A stretch of 64,000 nt of DNA from Histomonas meleagridis. Lineage: Eukaryota > Parabasalia > Tritrichomonadida > Dientamoebidae. Positions within the stretch are counted from its first letter, which is position 1. Every line of letters starts with the position of its first letter. Below, piece after piece: positions 48,232 to 60,029 of this stretch. A program made the translations under genes and the position numbers. The notes beneath the pieces were generated by a model, which was not told where the DNA came from, did no database searches, and saw only the letters and a list, made by a program, of their open reading frames with translations. The DNA lies in assembly GCA_020186115.1 (NCBI GenBank), contig WSYJ01000030.1:248001-312000 (forward strand), read 5' to 3'.

Positions 48232-48835
48232 AATAAAATGTAATTTGATTTGTTTTTCATAGTGACTGAGTACAATGTGTAGACGTTTTGGCTGTGTTTC
48301 AGCGTAATAAATGTTTGTTAATTTTCAAATGATTTGTTGAATTGATGCAGAATCGACTATATAGTGCCTGAGTAAAATTTCATGAATATCTTCGAATTGT
48401 AATTCCATAAAATGTTCCAATTCAATATAACGTGCAGTTGCAGAAGATATCGTCATAGCTTTAAAACGTGAAAAACTTCAAAAATTCTATTGACGATAGT
48501 TATTTTTGAGGTCAGAAAAATGGTTTTCGATGAAAAAGAAGTCAAAATTTCAATAAACTTTTGGAATCAGTTGTCGCCTGTCAACATTACAATCGTGTTA
48601 CGATTATTCTAAAGAGAACGATGAAACCAGAGTTTAACATATATGAGCAATAAATTTTAATGAAAGAATCAAACTAAATAAATTTTGTCAGACAAATAAA
48701 TAAAATAAAATTATTAATAATTATTAATTAATCTCAAAATAAATTGTTTTCATGAACGTGATATGCAAAATATATTTTGTCAAATCAAACAAAATTTTTA
48801 TTAAATTTAATCAAACATTGTACCTTTCAAAGATA
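48232..48835. other. Spacer between convergent genes, nothing recognised
   Basis: 604 bp of AT-rich sequence, no coding pattern. Confidence 0.4.
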
Positions 48836-49423
48836 TCAAACAAAAGACGAGAGCCAATTAAACCCTGATGTGTATCCAAATCTTTGCAACGCGGATGACA
48901 TATAAAGTTTAATTGGTCTTTTTCCTCTTCCATTTTCAAAATCGTTCAGTATATTTTCGAGTTGGAAATAGCTGATAACATCTCCACGCGAATAAGATCC
49001 TGCAATGTCAACCTTGTTTGCTAAAATTAAAATTGGAACATCATCAGATGCATTAAGAAGAGAATTTAGTTCTTCCTTAGATTCTTTAAAACGTTCGCTA
49101 GATGAAACGTCAATTACGAAAACGATTCCATTGCAATTTGGGTAATAATCTTTCCATTGCGGCCTTAAAGATTGTCGACCGCATAAGTCATAAACACTTG
49201 CGCAAACGCTTCCAATTTGAATTTGTTCCACTGCGGCTTCGTCTGTGTGTCCGGCATTTTCAAATTGATTCGTTTTCAGCGTGTGCAAAATTGTCGATTT
49301 GCCGGCGCCATCCAATCCGACAATGACAAACTTCGCACGCGTTGACACCTTTTGCTCTTTCCTTCCGAAAATCCGTTTCATCAAATTGAGCACTATGTTC
49401 CACAGCCAGCTCAAAATCCACAT
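48836..49423 (-). CDS. Sar1/Arf-like small GTPase, divergent
   Basis: The 195-residue GTPase has a Trp-rich amphipathic N-terminus (MWILSWLWNIVLNLM), P-loop GLDGAGKST (about residue 36), switch 2 DLCGRQSLRPQW (about residue 82), NKVD (G4) and a C-terminal LYMSSALQRFGYTSGFNWLS that matches Sar1's end. Sar1 starts COPII coat assembly at the ER. Two switch-2 positions are altered: the canonical DxGGQ/H reads DLCGR, placing Arg where the catalytic Gln/His belongs. No Gly-2 is present, so it is not an N-myristoylated Arf. The first ATG in frame is at 49423. Confidence 0.85.
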   Translation of the reverse strand: MWILSWLWNIVLNLMKRIFGRKEQKVSTRAKFVIVGLDGAGKSTILHTLKTNQFENAGHTDEAAVEQIQIGSVCASVYDLCGRQSLRPQWKDYYPNCNGIVFVIDVSSSERFKESKEELNSLLNASDDVPILILANKVDIAGSYSRGDVISYFQLENILNDFENGRGKRPIKLYMSSALQRFGYTSGFNWLSSFV

Positions 49424-49449
49424 TTGGAACACTAAAAAGTATGTCAAAT

Positions 49450-49700
49450 TTAAAATAATGTTAACAAAATAAAATTTGGAGAAAGTTTAGTGTTTACTGA
49501 TGAGGTGACTTTTGCAGTTATTTCTCCCAATGCAAACCATCCGCCAAAAAACGATAACACCATGGCGCCTTTAACTAATTTCGGTTCTTTAATAGATGAA
49601 ATGTTATCGGTGAAAAAGGCGGGGTTTGTGCCTTTGATCACTTTGAAACTTTCAAAAATGAATCATCAAAAGCAATTTCATCATCACCTTCAAATTTGAA
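49450..49700 (-). pseudogene. Coding-like relic of unknown origin
   Basis: Minus-strand frames give KFEGDDEIAFDDSFLKVSK, then after a frame change VIKGTNPAFFTDNISSIKEP and FFGGWFALGEITAKV. The text looks protein-like and richer in G/C than its surroundings, but has no ATG and is interrupted by one frame change near 49640. I recognise no family. It directly borders the satellite array. Confidence 0.35.
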
Positions 49701-49739
49701 CAAATAACAAAATAAAAAATAACTAAAAGTCAAACAAAA

Positions 49740-52700
49740 TAACAACTTAACAACACAAATAACAAAAAAATAACAGAATAATAATAACAATAACTGAATA
49801 ATATGTAATATCTGAATAATAATAATATCTGAATAATAATATCTGAATAACATTAATAATAACTGAATAATAATATGTAACAATTGAATAACATTAATAT
49901 CTGAATAATATGTAATATCTGAATAATAATATCTGAATAACATTAATATCTGAATAATATGTAATATCTGAATAATAATATCTGAATAATAATATCTGAA
50001 TAATATATAATATCTGAATAATATATAATATCTGAATAATATGTAATATCTGAATAATAATATCTGAATAATATGTAATATCTGAATAATATGTAATATC
50101 TGAATAATATATAATATCTGAATAATATATAATATCTGAATAATATATAATATCTGAATAATATATAATATCTGAATAATAATATCTGAATAATATGTAA
50201 TATCTGAATAATATATAATATCTGAATAATAATATCTGAATAATATATAATATCTGAATAATAATATCTGAATAATATATAATATCTGAATAATATGTAA
50301 TATCTGAATAATAATATCTGAATAACATTAATAATAACTGAATAATAATATGTAACAACACAAATAACAAAAAAATAACAGAATAATAATAACAATAACT
50401 GAATAATATGTAATATCTGAATAATAATAATATCTGAATAATAATATCTGAATAATATATAATATCTGAATAATATATAATATCTGAATAATATGTAATA
50501 TCTGAATAATAATATCTGAATAATATGTAATATCTGAATAATATGTAATATCTGAATAATATATAATATCTGAATAATATGTAATATCTGAATAATAATA
50601 TCTGAATAATATATAATATCTGAATAATATATAATATCTGAATAATATGTAATATCTGAATAATATGTAATATCTGAATAATAATATCTGAATAATATAT
50701 AATATCTGAATAATATATAATATCTGAATAATATATAATATCTGAATAATATATAATATCTGAATAATAATATCTGAATAATATGTAATATCTGAATAAT
50801 ATATAATATCTGAATAATAATATCTGAATAATATATAATATCTGAATAATAATATCTGAATAATATATAATATCTGAATAATATGTAATATCTGAATAAT
50901 ATATAATATCTGAATAATATGTAATATCTGAATAATAATATCTGAATAATATATAATATCTGAATAATATGTAATATCTGAATAATATGTAATATCTGAA
51001 TAATAATATCTGAATAATATATAATATCTGAATAATATATAATATCTGAATAATATGTAATATCTGAATAATAATATCTGAATAATATATAATATCTGAA
51101 TAATATATAATATCTGAATAATATATAATATCTGAATAATATATAATATCTGAATAATATGTAATATCTGAATAATATGTAATATCTGAATAACATTAAT
51201 ATCTGAATAATAATATCTGAATAATATATAATATCTGAATAATATGTAATATCTGAATAATATGTAATATCTGAATAATATGTAATATCTGAATAATAAT
51301 ATCTGAATAATATATAATATCCGAATAATATATAATATCTGAATAATATATAATATCTGAATAATATGTAATATCTGAATAATATGTAATATCTGAATAA
51401 TATGTAATATCTGAATAATAATATCTGAATAACATTAATATCTGAATAATAATATCTGAATAATATATAATATCTGAATAATATGTAATATCTGAATAAT
51501 AATATCTGAATAATATGTAATATCTGAATAATAATATCTGAATAATATATAATATCTGAATAATAATAATATCTGAATAATAATATCTGAATAATATATA
51601 ATATCTGAATAATATATAATATCTGAATAATATGTAATATCTGAATAATATGTAATATCTGAATAATAATATCTGAATAACATTAATATCTGAATAATAA
51701 TATCTGAATAATATATAATATCTGAATAATATATAATATCTGAATAATAATATCTGAATAATATGTAATATCTGAATAATAATATCTGAATAATATGTAA
51801 TATCTGAATAATATGTAATATCTGAATAATATGTAATATCTGAATAATAATATCTGAATAATATATAATATCTGAATAATATGTAATATCTGAATAATAT
51901 GTAATATCTGAATAATAATATCTGAATAATATATAATATCTGAATAATAATATCTGAATAATATGTAATATCTGAATAATAATATCTGAATAATATATAA
52001 TATCTGAATAATAATAATATCTGAATAATAATATCTGAATAATATATAATATCTGAATAATATATAATATCTGAATAATATGTAATATCTGAATAATATG
52101 TAATATCTGAATAATAATATCTGAATAACATTAATATCTGAATAATAATATCTGAATAATATATAATATCTGAATAATAATAATATCTGAATAATAATAT
52201 CTGAATAATATATAATATCCGAATAATATGTAATATCTGAATAATAATATCTGAATAATATGTAATATCTGAATAATAATAATATCTGAATAATATGTAA
52301 TATCTGAATAATATATAATATCTGAATAATATGTAATATCTGAATAATAATATCTGAATAATAATATCTGAATAACATTAATATCTGAATAATATGTAAT
52401 ATCTGAATAATATGTAATATCTGAATAATATGTAATATCTGAATAATAATATCTGAATAATATATAATATCTGAATAATATATAATATCTGAATAATATA
52501 TAATATCTGAATAATATATAATATCTGAATAATAATATCTGAATAATATGTAATATCTGAATAATATATAATATCTGAATAATAATATCTGAATAATATA
52601 TAATATCTGAATAATAATATCTGAATAATATATAATATCTGAATAATATGTAATATCTGAATAATATATAATATCTGAATAATATGTAATATCTGAATAA

Positions 52701-55093
52701 TAATATCTGAATAATATATAATATCTGAATAATATGTAATATCTGAATAATATGTAATATCTGAATAATAATATCTGAATAATATATAATATCTGAATAA
52801 TATATAATATCTGAATAATATGTAATATCTGAATAATAATATCTGAATAATATATAATATCTGAATAATATATAATATCTGAATAATATATAATATCTGA
52901 ATAATATATAATATCTGAATAATATGTAATATCTGAATAATATGTAATATCTGAATAACATTAATATCTGAATAATAATATCTGAATAATATATAATATC
53001 TGAATAATATGTAATATCTGAATAATATGTAATATCTGAATAATATGTAATATCTGAATAATAATATCTGAATAATATATAATATCCGAATAATATATAA
53101 TATCTGAATAATATATAATATCTGAATAATATGTAATATCTGAATAATATGTAATATCTGAATAATATGTAATATCTGAATAATAATATCTGAATAACAT
53201 TAATATCTGAATAATAATATCTGAATAATATATAATATCTGAATAATATGTAATATCTGAATAATAATATCTGAATAATAATATCTGAATAACATTAATA
53301 TCTGAATAATATGTAATATCTGAATAATATGTAATATCTGAATAATAATATCTGAATAATATATAATATCTGAATAATATATAATATCTGAATAATATGT
53401 AATATCTGAATAATATGTAATATCTGAATAATAATATCTGAATAACATTAATATCTGAATAATAATATCTGAATAATATATAATATCTGAATAATATATA
53501 ATATCTGAATAATAATATCTGAATAATATGTAATATCTGAATAATAATATCTGAATAATATATAATATCTGAATAATATGTAATATCTGAATAATATGTA
53601 ATATCTGAATAATAATATCTGAATAATATATAATATCTGAATAATATGTAATATCTGAATAATATGTAATATCTGAATAATAATATCTGAATAATATATA
53701 ATATCTGAATAATAATATCTGAATAATATGTAATATCTGAATAATAATATCTGAATAATATATAATATCTGAATAATAATAATATCTGAATAATAATATC
53801 TGAATAATATATAATATCTGAATAATATATAATATCTGAATAATATGTAATATCTGAATAATATGTAATATCTGAATAATAATATCTGAATAACATTAAT
53901 ATCTGAATAATAATATCTGAATAATATATAATATCTGAATAATAATAATATCTGAATAATAATATCTGAATAATATATAATATCCGAATAATATGTAATA
54001 TCTGAATAATAATATCTGAATAATATGTAATATCTGAATAATAATATCTGAATAATATATAATATCTGAATAATATATAATATCTGAATAATAATATCTG
54101 AATAATATATAATATCCGAATAATATGTAATATCTGAATAATAATATCTGAATAATATGTAATATCTGAATAATAATATCTGAATAATATATAATATCTG
54201 AATAATATATAATATCTGAATAATAATATCTGAATAATATATAATATCCGAATAATATGTAATATCTGAATAATAATATCTGAATAATATATAATATCTG
54301 AATAATATATAATATCTGAATAATATGTAATATCTGAATAATATGTAATATCTGAATAATAATATCTGAATAACATTAATATCTGAATAATAATATCTGA
54401 ATAATATATAATATCTGAATAATATGTAATATCTGAATAATAATATCTGAATAATATGTAATATCTGAATAATATGTAATATCTGAATAATATATAATAT
54501 CTGAATAATAATAATATCTGAATAATAATATCTGAATAATATATAATATCTGAATAATATATAATATCTGAATAATATGTAATATCTGAATAATATGTAA
54601 TATCTGAATAATATGTAATATCTGAATAATATGTAATATCTGAATAATATGTAATATCTGAATAATATGTAATATCTGAATAATAATAACTGAATAACAT
54701 TAATAATATCTGAATAACATTAATATCTGAATAACATTAATATCTGAATAATAATATCTGAATAATATGTAATATCTGAATAATATGTAATATCTGAATA
54801 ATAATATCTGAATAACATTAATATCTGAATAATAATATCTGAATAATATGTAATATCTGAATAATAATATCTGAATAACATTAATATCTGAATAATAATA
54901 TCTGAATAATATGTAATATCTGAATAACATTAATAATATCTGAATAACATTAATAATAACTGAATAACATTAATAATATCTGAATAACATTAATAATAAC
55001 TGAATAACATTAATAATAACTGAATAACATTAATAATAACTGAATAACATTAATAATAACTGAATAACATTAATAATAACTGAATAATAATAT
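49740..55093. repeat. Main AT-rich satellite array (14/17/18-bp units)
   Basis: About 5.3 kb of head-to-tail units beginning ATCTGAATAA. The units are ATCTGAATAATATATAAT and ATCTGAATAATATGTAAT (18 bp), ATCTGAATAATAAT (14 bp), and ATCTGAATAACATTAAT or ATCTGAATAATAATAAT (17 bp), roughly 300 in all. Rare CCGAATA variants recur in blocks. The 3' end turns into a simpler (CTGAATAACATTAATAATA)n run. A roughly 70-bp AACAACACAAATAAC-type leader occurs at both about 49751 and about 50353. It is a satellite, not a gene. Confidence 0.97.
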
Positions 55094-56235
55094 CTGTTTA
55101 ATCTCTTTAAAATTAATAAAATAACCTTCTCTTGAATATTGTAATAACAATCTTCTCTGTTATTAGAATAATCTTTTCTGTAATATTAGTATAAATAATA
55201 ACCTCTTCTGTTATGTAATAATCTTCTCTTGTATACTAACAATATAATCTTCTTTGTAATATTAATGTAATAAATCTTAATTGTAATAATATTTCTCTTT
55301 GTAATAATAATGATAATATTATTCTTCTTTGTAATAATAATCTTCTTTGTAATGTAATAAATCTTCTACGTAATAATATTAATGTAATAATGTAATCTTC
55401 TTTGTAATAATAATGATAATAACCTTCTTTGTAATATTAATGTAATAATGATAATAACTTCTTTGTAATAATAACCTTCTTTGTAATATTAATGTAATAA
55501 TGTAATCTTTTTTGTAATAATAATGATAATAACTTCTTTGTAATAATAATGTGATAATGTAATCTTCTTTGTAATAATAATGATAATAACTTCTTTGTAA
55601 TAATAATGTGATAATGTAATCTTTTTTGTAATAATAATGATAATAACTTCTTTGTAATAATAATAATATTAATGTAATAATGTAATCTTCTTTGTAATAA
55701 TAATCTTCTTTGTAATATTAATGTAATAATGATAATAATCTTCTTTGTAATAATAATGATAATAACTTCTTTGTAATAATAATAATATTAATGTAATAAT
55801 ATAAACTTCTTTGTAATAATAATGATAATAACTTCTTTGTAATAATAATGATAATAACTTCTTTGTAATAATAATAATATTAATGTAATAATGTAATCTT
55901 CTTTGTAAAAATAATCTTCTTTTGAATAATAATCTTCTTTGTAATAATAATGATAATAACTTCTTTGTAATAATAATGTAATAATGTAATCTTCTTTGTA
56001 ATAATAATCTTCTTTGTAATATTAATGTAATAATATAAACTTCTTTGTAATAATAATGATAATAACTTCTTTGTAATGATAATCTTCTTTGTAGTAATAA
56101 TAATGTAAGAATATAATCTTCTTTGTAATAATAATCTTTTTTGTAATAATAATCTTCTTTGTAATGTAATAAATCTTTTATGTAGTAATAATAATGTAAT
56201 AATATAATCTTCTTTGTAATAATAATAACTTCTTT
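55094..56235. repeat. Second AT-rich repeat array (CTTCTTTGTAATAATAAT)
   Basis: About 1.1 kb of imperfect units with a core CTTCTTTGTAATAATAAT, mixed with GATAATAA and GTAATAATGTAAT spacers. It starts directly after the main array but shares no unit with it, so it is an independent minisatellite. It ends near TTAACGTTCACTTG. Confidence 0.9.
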
Positions 56236-57714
56236 TGAACGTTAACTTTAACGTTCACTTGAATTGCATAATAAGAATTAATTCTATTAAAATTTTATAG
56301 AACTATATTTTCTCAATATTTATATATTATGAGCAAAATAATATTATCATATAATAATTTGAAATATAACATAAGTAAAACACGAAAAAACGTTCAAAAA
56401 AAATTAATTCGCTGATTTTGAATGGGAACTGTCATTTTTCAAACGATCATCAAAAGCACAATAATTGAATGGATTCAACTGTTTTGAAAAAGTTGTCCTT
56501 CAAACAAAAGTGGATGAAAGTGAATTAACTTTACCTGTAATGCATTGAATATTTTAACAATCTTTCGAGTGATTGTTACAATTTCATCAAAATTCATTAT
56601 TATATGAAAAAATGATTAATTAATCATTTTTGTTAAAAAAATTTCTATTAGAGTTATAGATTATAATTTAGTGTATAATAAAAGCAAATATGTATTTTTA
56701 AAAATAACAATTAAATACAGTAAATTGGGAATTCAAAATGAAAGTTTATAATAATTTTTTAACATTCCATATTTATAAATATAAATTATTATGATTATTT
56801 GACAGTGTAATGTTATTTATTTACGTGTTGATTTACTTATTTGTTTAAAACTTAAATTATTTGAAAATTGTAAAATTTCAAATTTATCAAAAATGTTGTT
56901 ATTATCTTTCAAAAAATATCTTCATATGAAGCAATATTGCGTTTCAGCTTCATAATACTTTGATGAACACTTGAAATCAAAGAACTTGAAAACATGATAC
57001 TGATTTTGAAATGAGTCAAATACCCATATAATTTGCATGTGGTTTTTAACATACCTCAAGTTTGCATGTTGAAACAATTATAAAAATTGATTCATATGCG
57101 CAAAATTTCAAATTTGATAACAAAGCAAATCCAAGAGAAAATTACTCTCCAATTCTAGATAAAGAGCTGTAGCAATTGTTTATAGAACATGTGTTTAAGT
57201 GAGTTGAGCCAGGTGCATCACCGCAGGAGTCACTTTAAAAAATGAAATAAAGTTTTCACACAAACCGTGATTTCGAGTGAAAATTGTGAGAAAATTTTAC
57301 GGTTGAAGATAATTGAAGGTATAAATGGTCGAGTCCGTGGTTTTGAATGTAAAATTGAGTTTTTGATGGTTTTTAACTGTTGCATCGTTTTTCTTTTCAG
57401 CGCCTTTGTTTGTCCTGACAAATATAAAAGCTTAATTATCAAATTTCTTTTTAAAAAACATTGATCATGAGCAAAAAAGTATCTGCTAATAACATTGGAT
57501 TAAAAATCTTTATCTCATTATATCATTTTATTATGATATGTTCATAACCAAAATTTCAAATTTTTGTTTATATCATTTTTAAAAACTTTAAAAGTAAGAT
57601 GATTTTGCAATAAGCAGTATTTGGTTTTCTGTTTTTAACATACTTGAAAAAAATTTCTTGAGTTTAAACGGTCGAATTCTTAATGTACGTTTAAATTTTG
57701 TAAATTCTTTTTTC
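56236..57714. other. Intergenic, no gene recognised
   Basis: AT-rich. Short open stretches on both strands at 57230-57464 have no support. AAACGGTC at 57666-57673, about 45 bp before the next ATG, is the recurrent upstream core. Confidence 0.5.
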
Positions 57715-59259
57715 ATGAAAACTTCACTCAGAGCTTTAATAAAATCAGGTGTTTGCAAAGTTCAAGGAAAATGTTTAAGATGCACAAACAAAGGAATTAC
57801 TTCGATTACAAATATTCCAGAAGCAGAAAAAATTCAACAAATTTTTATGTCAAGTAATTTAATTTCTTCATTAGCAGGAATACAGTACTTTAAAAACCTT
57901 AAAGTTTTATCTCTTTCCTTTAATGAAATTCAAAAAATTAGTGATTTGAAATATCTTAAAGGAATACAACTTCAAACACTAAATCTCGAAGGAAACCCAA
58001 TTACTCATCTTCCATATTATCAGCACAATGTAGTTGCTTCAATTGATTCACTTCTTTTATTTGATGGAAAATCTATTACAGATCAGCTCCGTGAGAAAGC
58101 AAAGACCACCGTAGAGTATGAAAGAAGCCGCCTTAGGTTGCTATGCTTAAATGAATATAAAATCAAGGAATTAGAAAATATAATGAATATGAATCAAATG
58201 ACAAATGAATCAATTTTAAACTTCCAACGAATTAGCGAATTAACTGCTGATAGTTTTGAAGATGATGATGAACAATTTGATAATATGCGTTCTGTAGCTG
58301 TTGATATTCGAAATGAAAACAAAAATTGTAAATGGTCTGACATTTACGATCAAATAGAATCTGTTCAACAAAAAGCCATCTCTAATCTAACCAGCCAAAT
58401 AAGCACCAGAATACCCCATCAAACTTATGAAAATGATAATAATCAAACCTTTGATACTTTTGAACATGAAAACGAAGAGTTAACAAATTTTTTGCATTGG
58501 AATGATATTCGTATACTTTCAAAATATTTTCATCTTTGGCGTAATTTACCTAAATCACGAAATCAACTTCAGCTTCAATTTATTTCATCTTTTGATTTTC
58601 CTTTGAAAGAGACCGAAAGCACAAATCATTTACTTCTTGAAGAAGCACAATCGATGACTCTCCGTATTTCTTCTCTTGAGTATTCTCTTGACGAAAGTGA
58701 GAAAAAGTGCCACGAAATTACAGAACTATTAAATGAATCGATTCGTAATGAATCTAAGATGAAAAGAGTTATTAGGCATCTAAATAATCAAAAGAAATCT
58801 CTTAAACAACAACTTTATGAATCAGAACAAAGATATGAAAAAGATGTAATACAATTTATGCTTGAGAAGAAATTCGAAAATTCGGATATTTATGAAGAAA
58901 ATAAAAGACTTAGTGAACAAATTAAACAAAACGAAATTGAAAAAGATGCATTAAAAAGATATATCGAAGAGATAAAGAAACAAAGTAATACGACAATTAA
59001 TGATTTAAGGAAAAAATTAGATTCTGCATTCGATATAACAAATGAATTAAGAAAAGAAGTTGCGCGTTTAAGAAATTTAAGCGAAATGAAAAAGATAAAA
59101 TATGTACGAAGATGTTCTTCATCTTCATCAGAATCTTCATCTTCGCCAATTTTGGATGATGACGAATTCGGAACAAATGAAAAGGCTTCGCATGAAATTG
59201 TTGTTGGGAATTCGCCTTTTAAGACAAAAGAGAAATCAGTAATTCAGTTCATGAAATGA
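57715..59259 (+). CDS. SDS22-type LRR protein with coiled coil
   Basis: The 514-residue protein has four to five leucine-rich repeats of the SDS22 type (about residues 25-95, for example LKVLSLSFNEIQKISDLKYL), a short LRR cap, then a long Gln/Glu/Lys-rich coiled coil (about residues 300-465) and a Ser-rich acidic tail (SSSSESSSSPILDDDEF). This layout is found in centrosomal or flagellar LRR coiled-coil proteins (CEP97/LRRCC1-like) and fits a cytoskeletal role; the exact orthologue is unclear. The start is the ATG at 57715; upstream frame codons lack ATG. Confidence 0.8.
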   Translation: MKTSLRALIKSGVCKVQGKCLRCTNKGITSITNIPEAEKIQQIFMSSNLISSLAGIQYFKNLKVLSLSFNEIQKISDLKYLKGIQLQTLNLEGNPITHLPYYQHNVVASIDSLLLFDGKSITDQLREKAKTTVEYERSRLRLLCLNEYKIKELENIMNMNQMTNESILNFQRISELTADSFEDDDEQFDNMRSVAVDIRNENKNCKWSDIYDQIESVQQKAISNLTSQISTRIPHQTYENDNNQTFDTFEHENEELTNFLHWNDIRILSKYFHLWRNLPKSRNQLQLQFISSFDFPLKETESTNHLLLEEAQSMTLRISSLEYSLDESEKKCHEITELLNESIRNESKMKRVIRHLNNQKKSLKQQLYESEQRYEKDVIQFMLEKKFENSDIYEENKRLSEQIKQNEIEKDALKRYIEEIKKQSNTTINDLRKKLDSAFDITNELRKEVARLRNLSEMKKIKYVRRCSSSSSESSSSPILDDDEFGTNEKASHEIVVGNSPFKTKEKSVIQFMK

Positions 59260-60029
59260 ATTATTAAATGTTTGTAATAAAATGCAATTGTTTACTTCAT
59301 TAATTTTTTTAATAGCATTTTTTAAGTTGTTATTGTCGTTTAACTGTTATTATGAAATCGAAAATAAACTTCTTTTTATTTGATAAACATCGGAATTACT
59401 TTAATGTATAAACTTTATGATAAACTTCAATGTAAAATAATATGTGATTTAAATGTATATAAATATAACTTTAGTATCAATATAATATTTAAATATTAAT
59501 GAATTTTTATCATTTAAAAAACCTAGTTTCGCTCCTTTCTAAGTGTGCAAAATAATAAGAAAATTTTCAAAGTGAATTAAAAAAATTTTAATTATTCATA
59601 ATACAATTAACTTACAATTAAGAAAAATGTTTTATTACTCCCTCATGCTATTTATTTAAATTATAAAGTTTTAAAAAAATTATATTTCATTATTGAGATA
59701 AAGTAAAGTTTTTGTTATATATTAAAATTAAGTACTTTTTGTCAAAAACTATCAGATGAAATCCAAAATGATTTTGTTTTTTGATATATATAAAACATTT
59801 CCTACATACCATATAAATTTGGTAAAAAATCTATCGTGGAAATTTTTTTGCCTTTACCTCTGTTTTTTATTAAAATGTGTATGAATTTACTCCTTCGTTT
59901 ATTTTCCTCACAAATCAGGTCTTTGTGCTTTTTTGAGTGTAAATGATATTTTGTCATCATAATTTCAATGAAAATATTTATGAAAAAATCTTTCTCATTC
60001 AAAACATACGACCATCGATTTAAAATCCA
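59260..60029. other. Intergenic, nothing recognised
   Basis: AT-rich. A minus-strand open stretch (59802-60107) overlaps the next gene's start and has no coding character. Confidence 0.4.

Noticed and set aside
49943-54930. Very long minus-strand open frames (up to 579 codons) in the satellite
   Set aside because: They are repeats of a few residues produced by the AT-rich units, drift through all three frames and have no start context; not genes.
49740-55093. CRISPR array
   Set aside because: Units are contiguous with no unique spacers, and the genome is eukaryotic.
57230-57464. Overlapping short frames on both strands
   Set aside because: Neither shows family resemblance or start context; considered chance.
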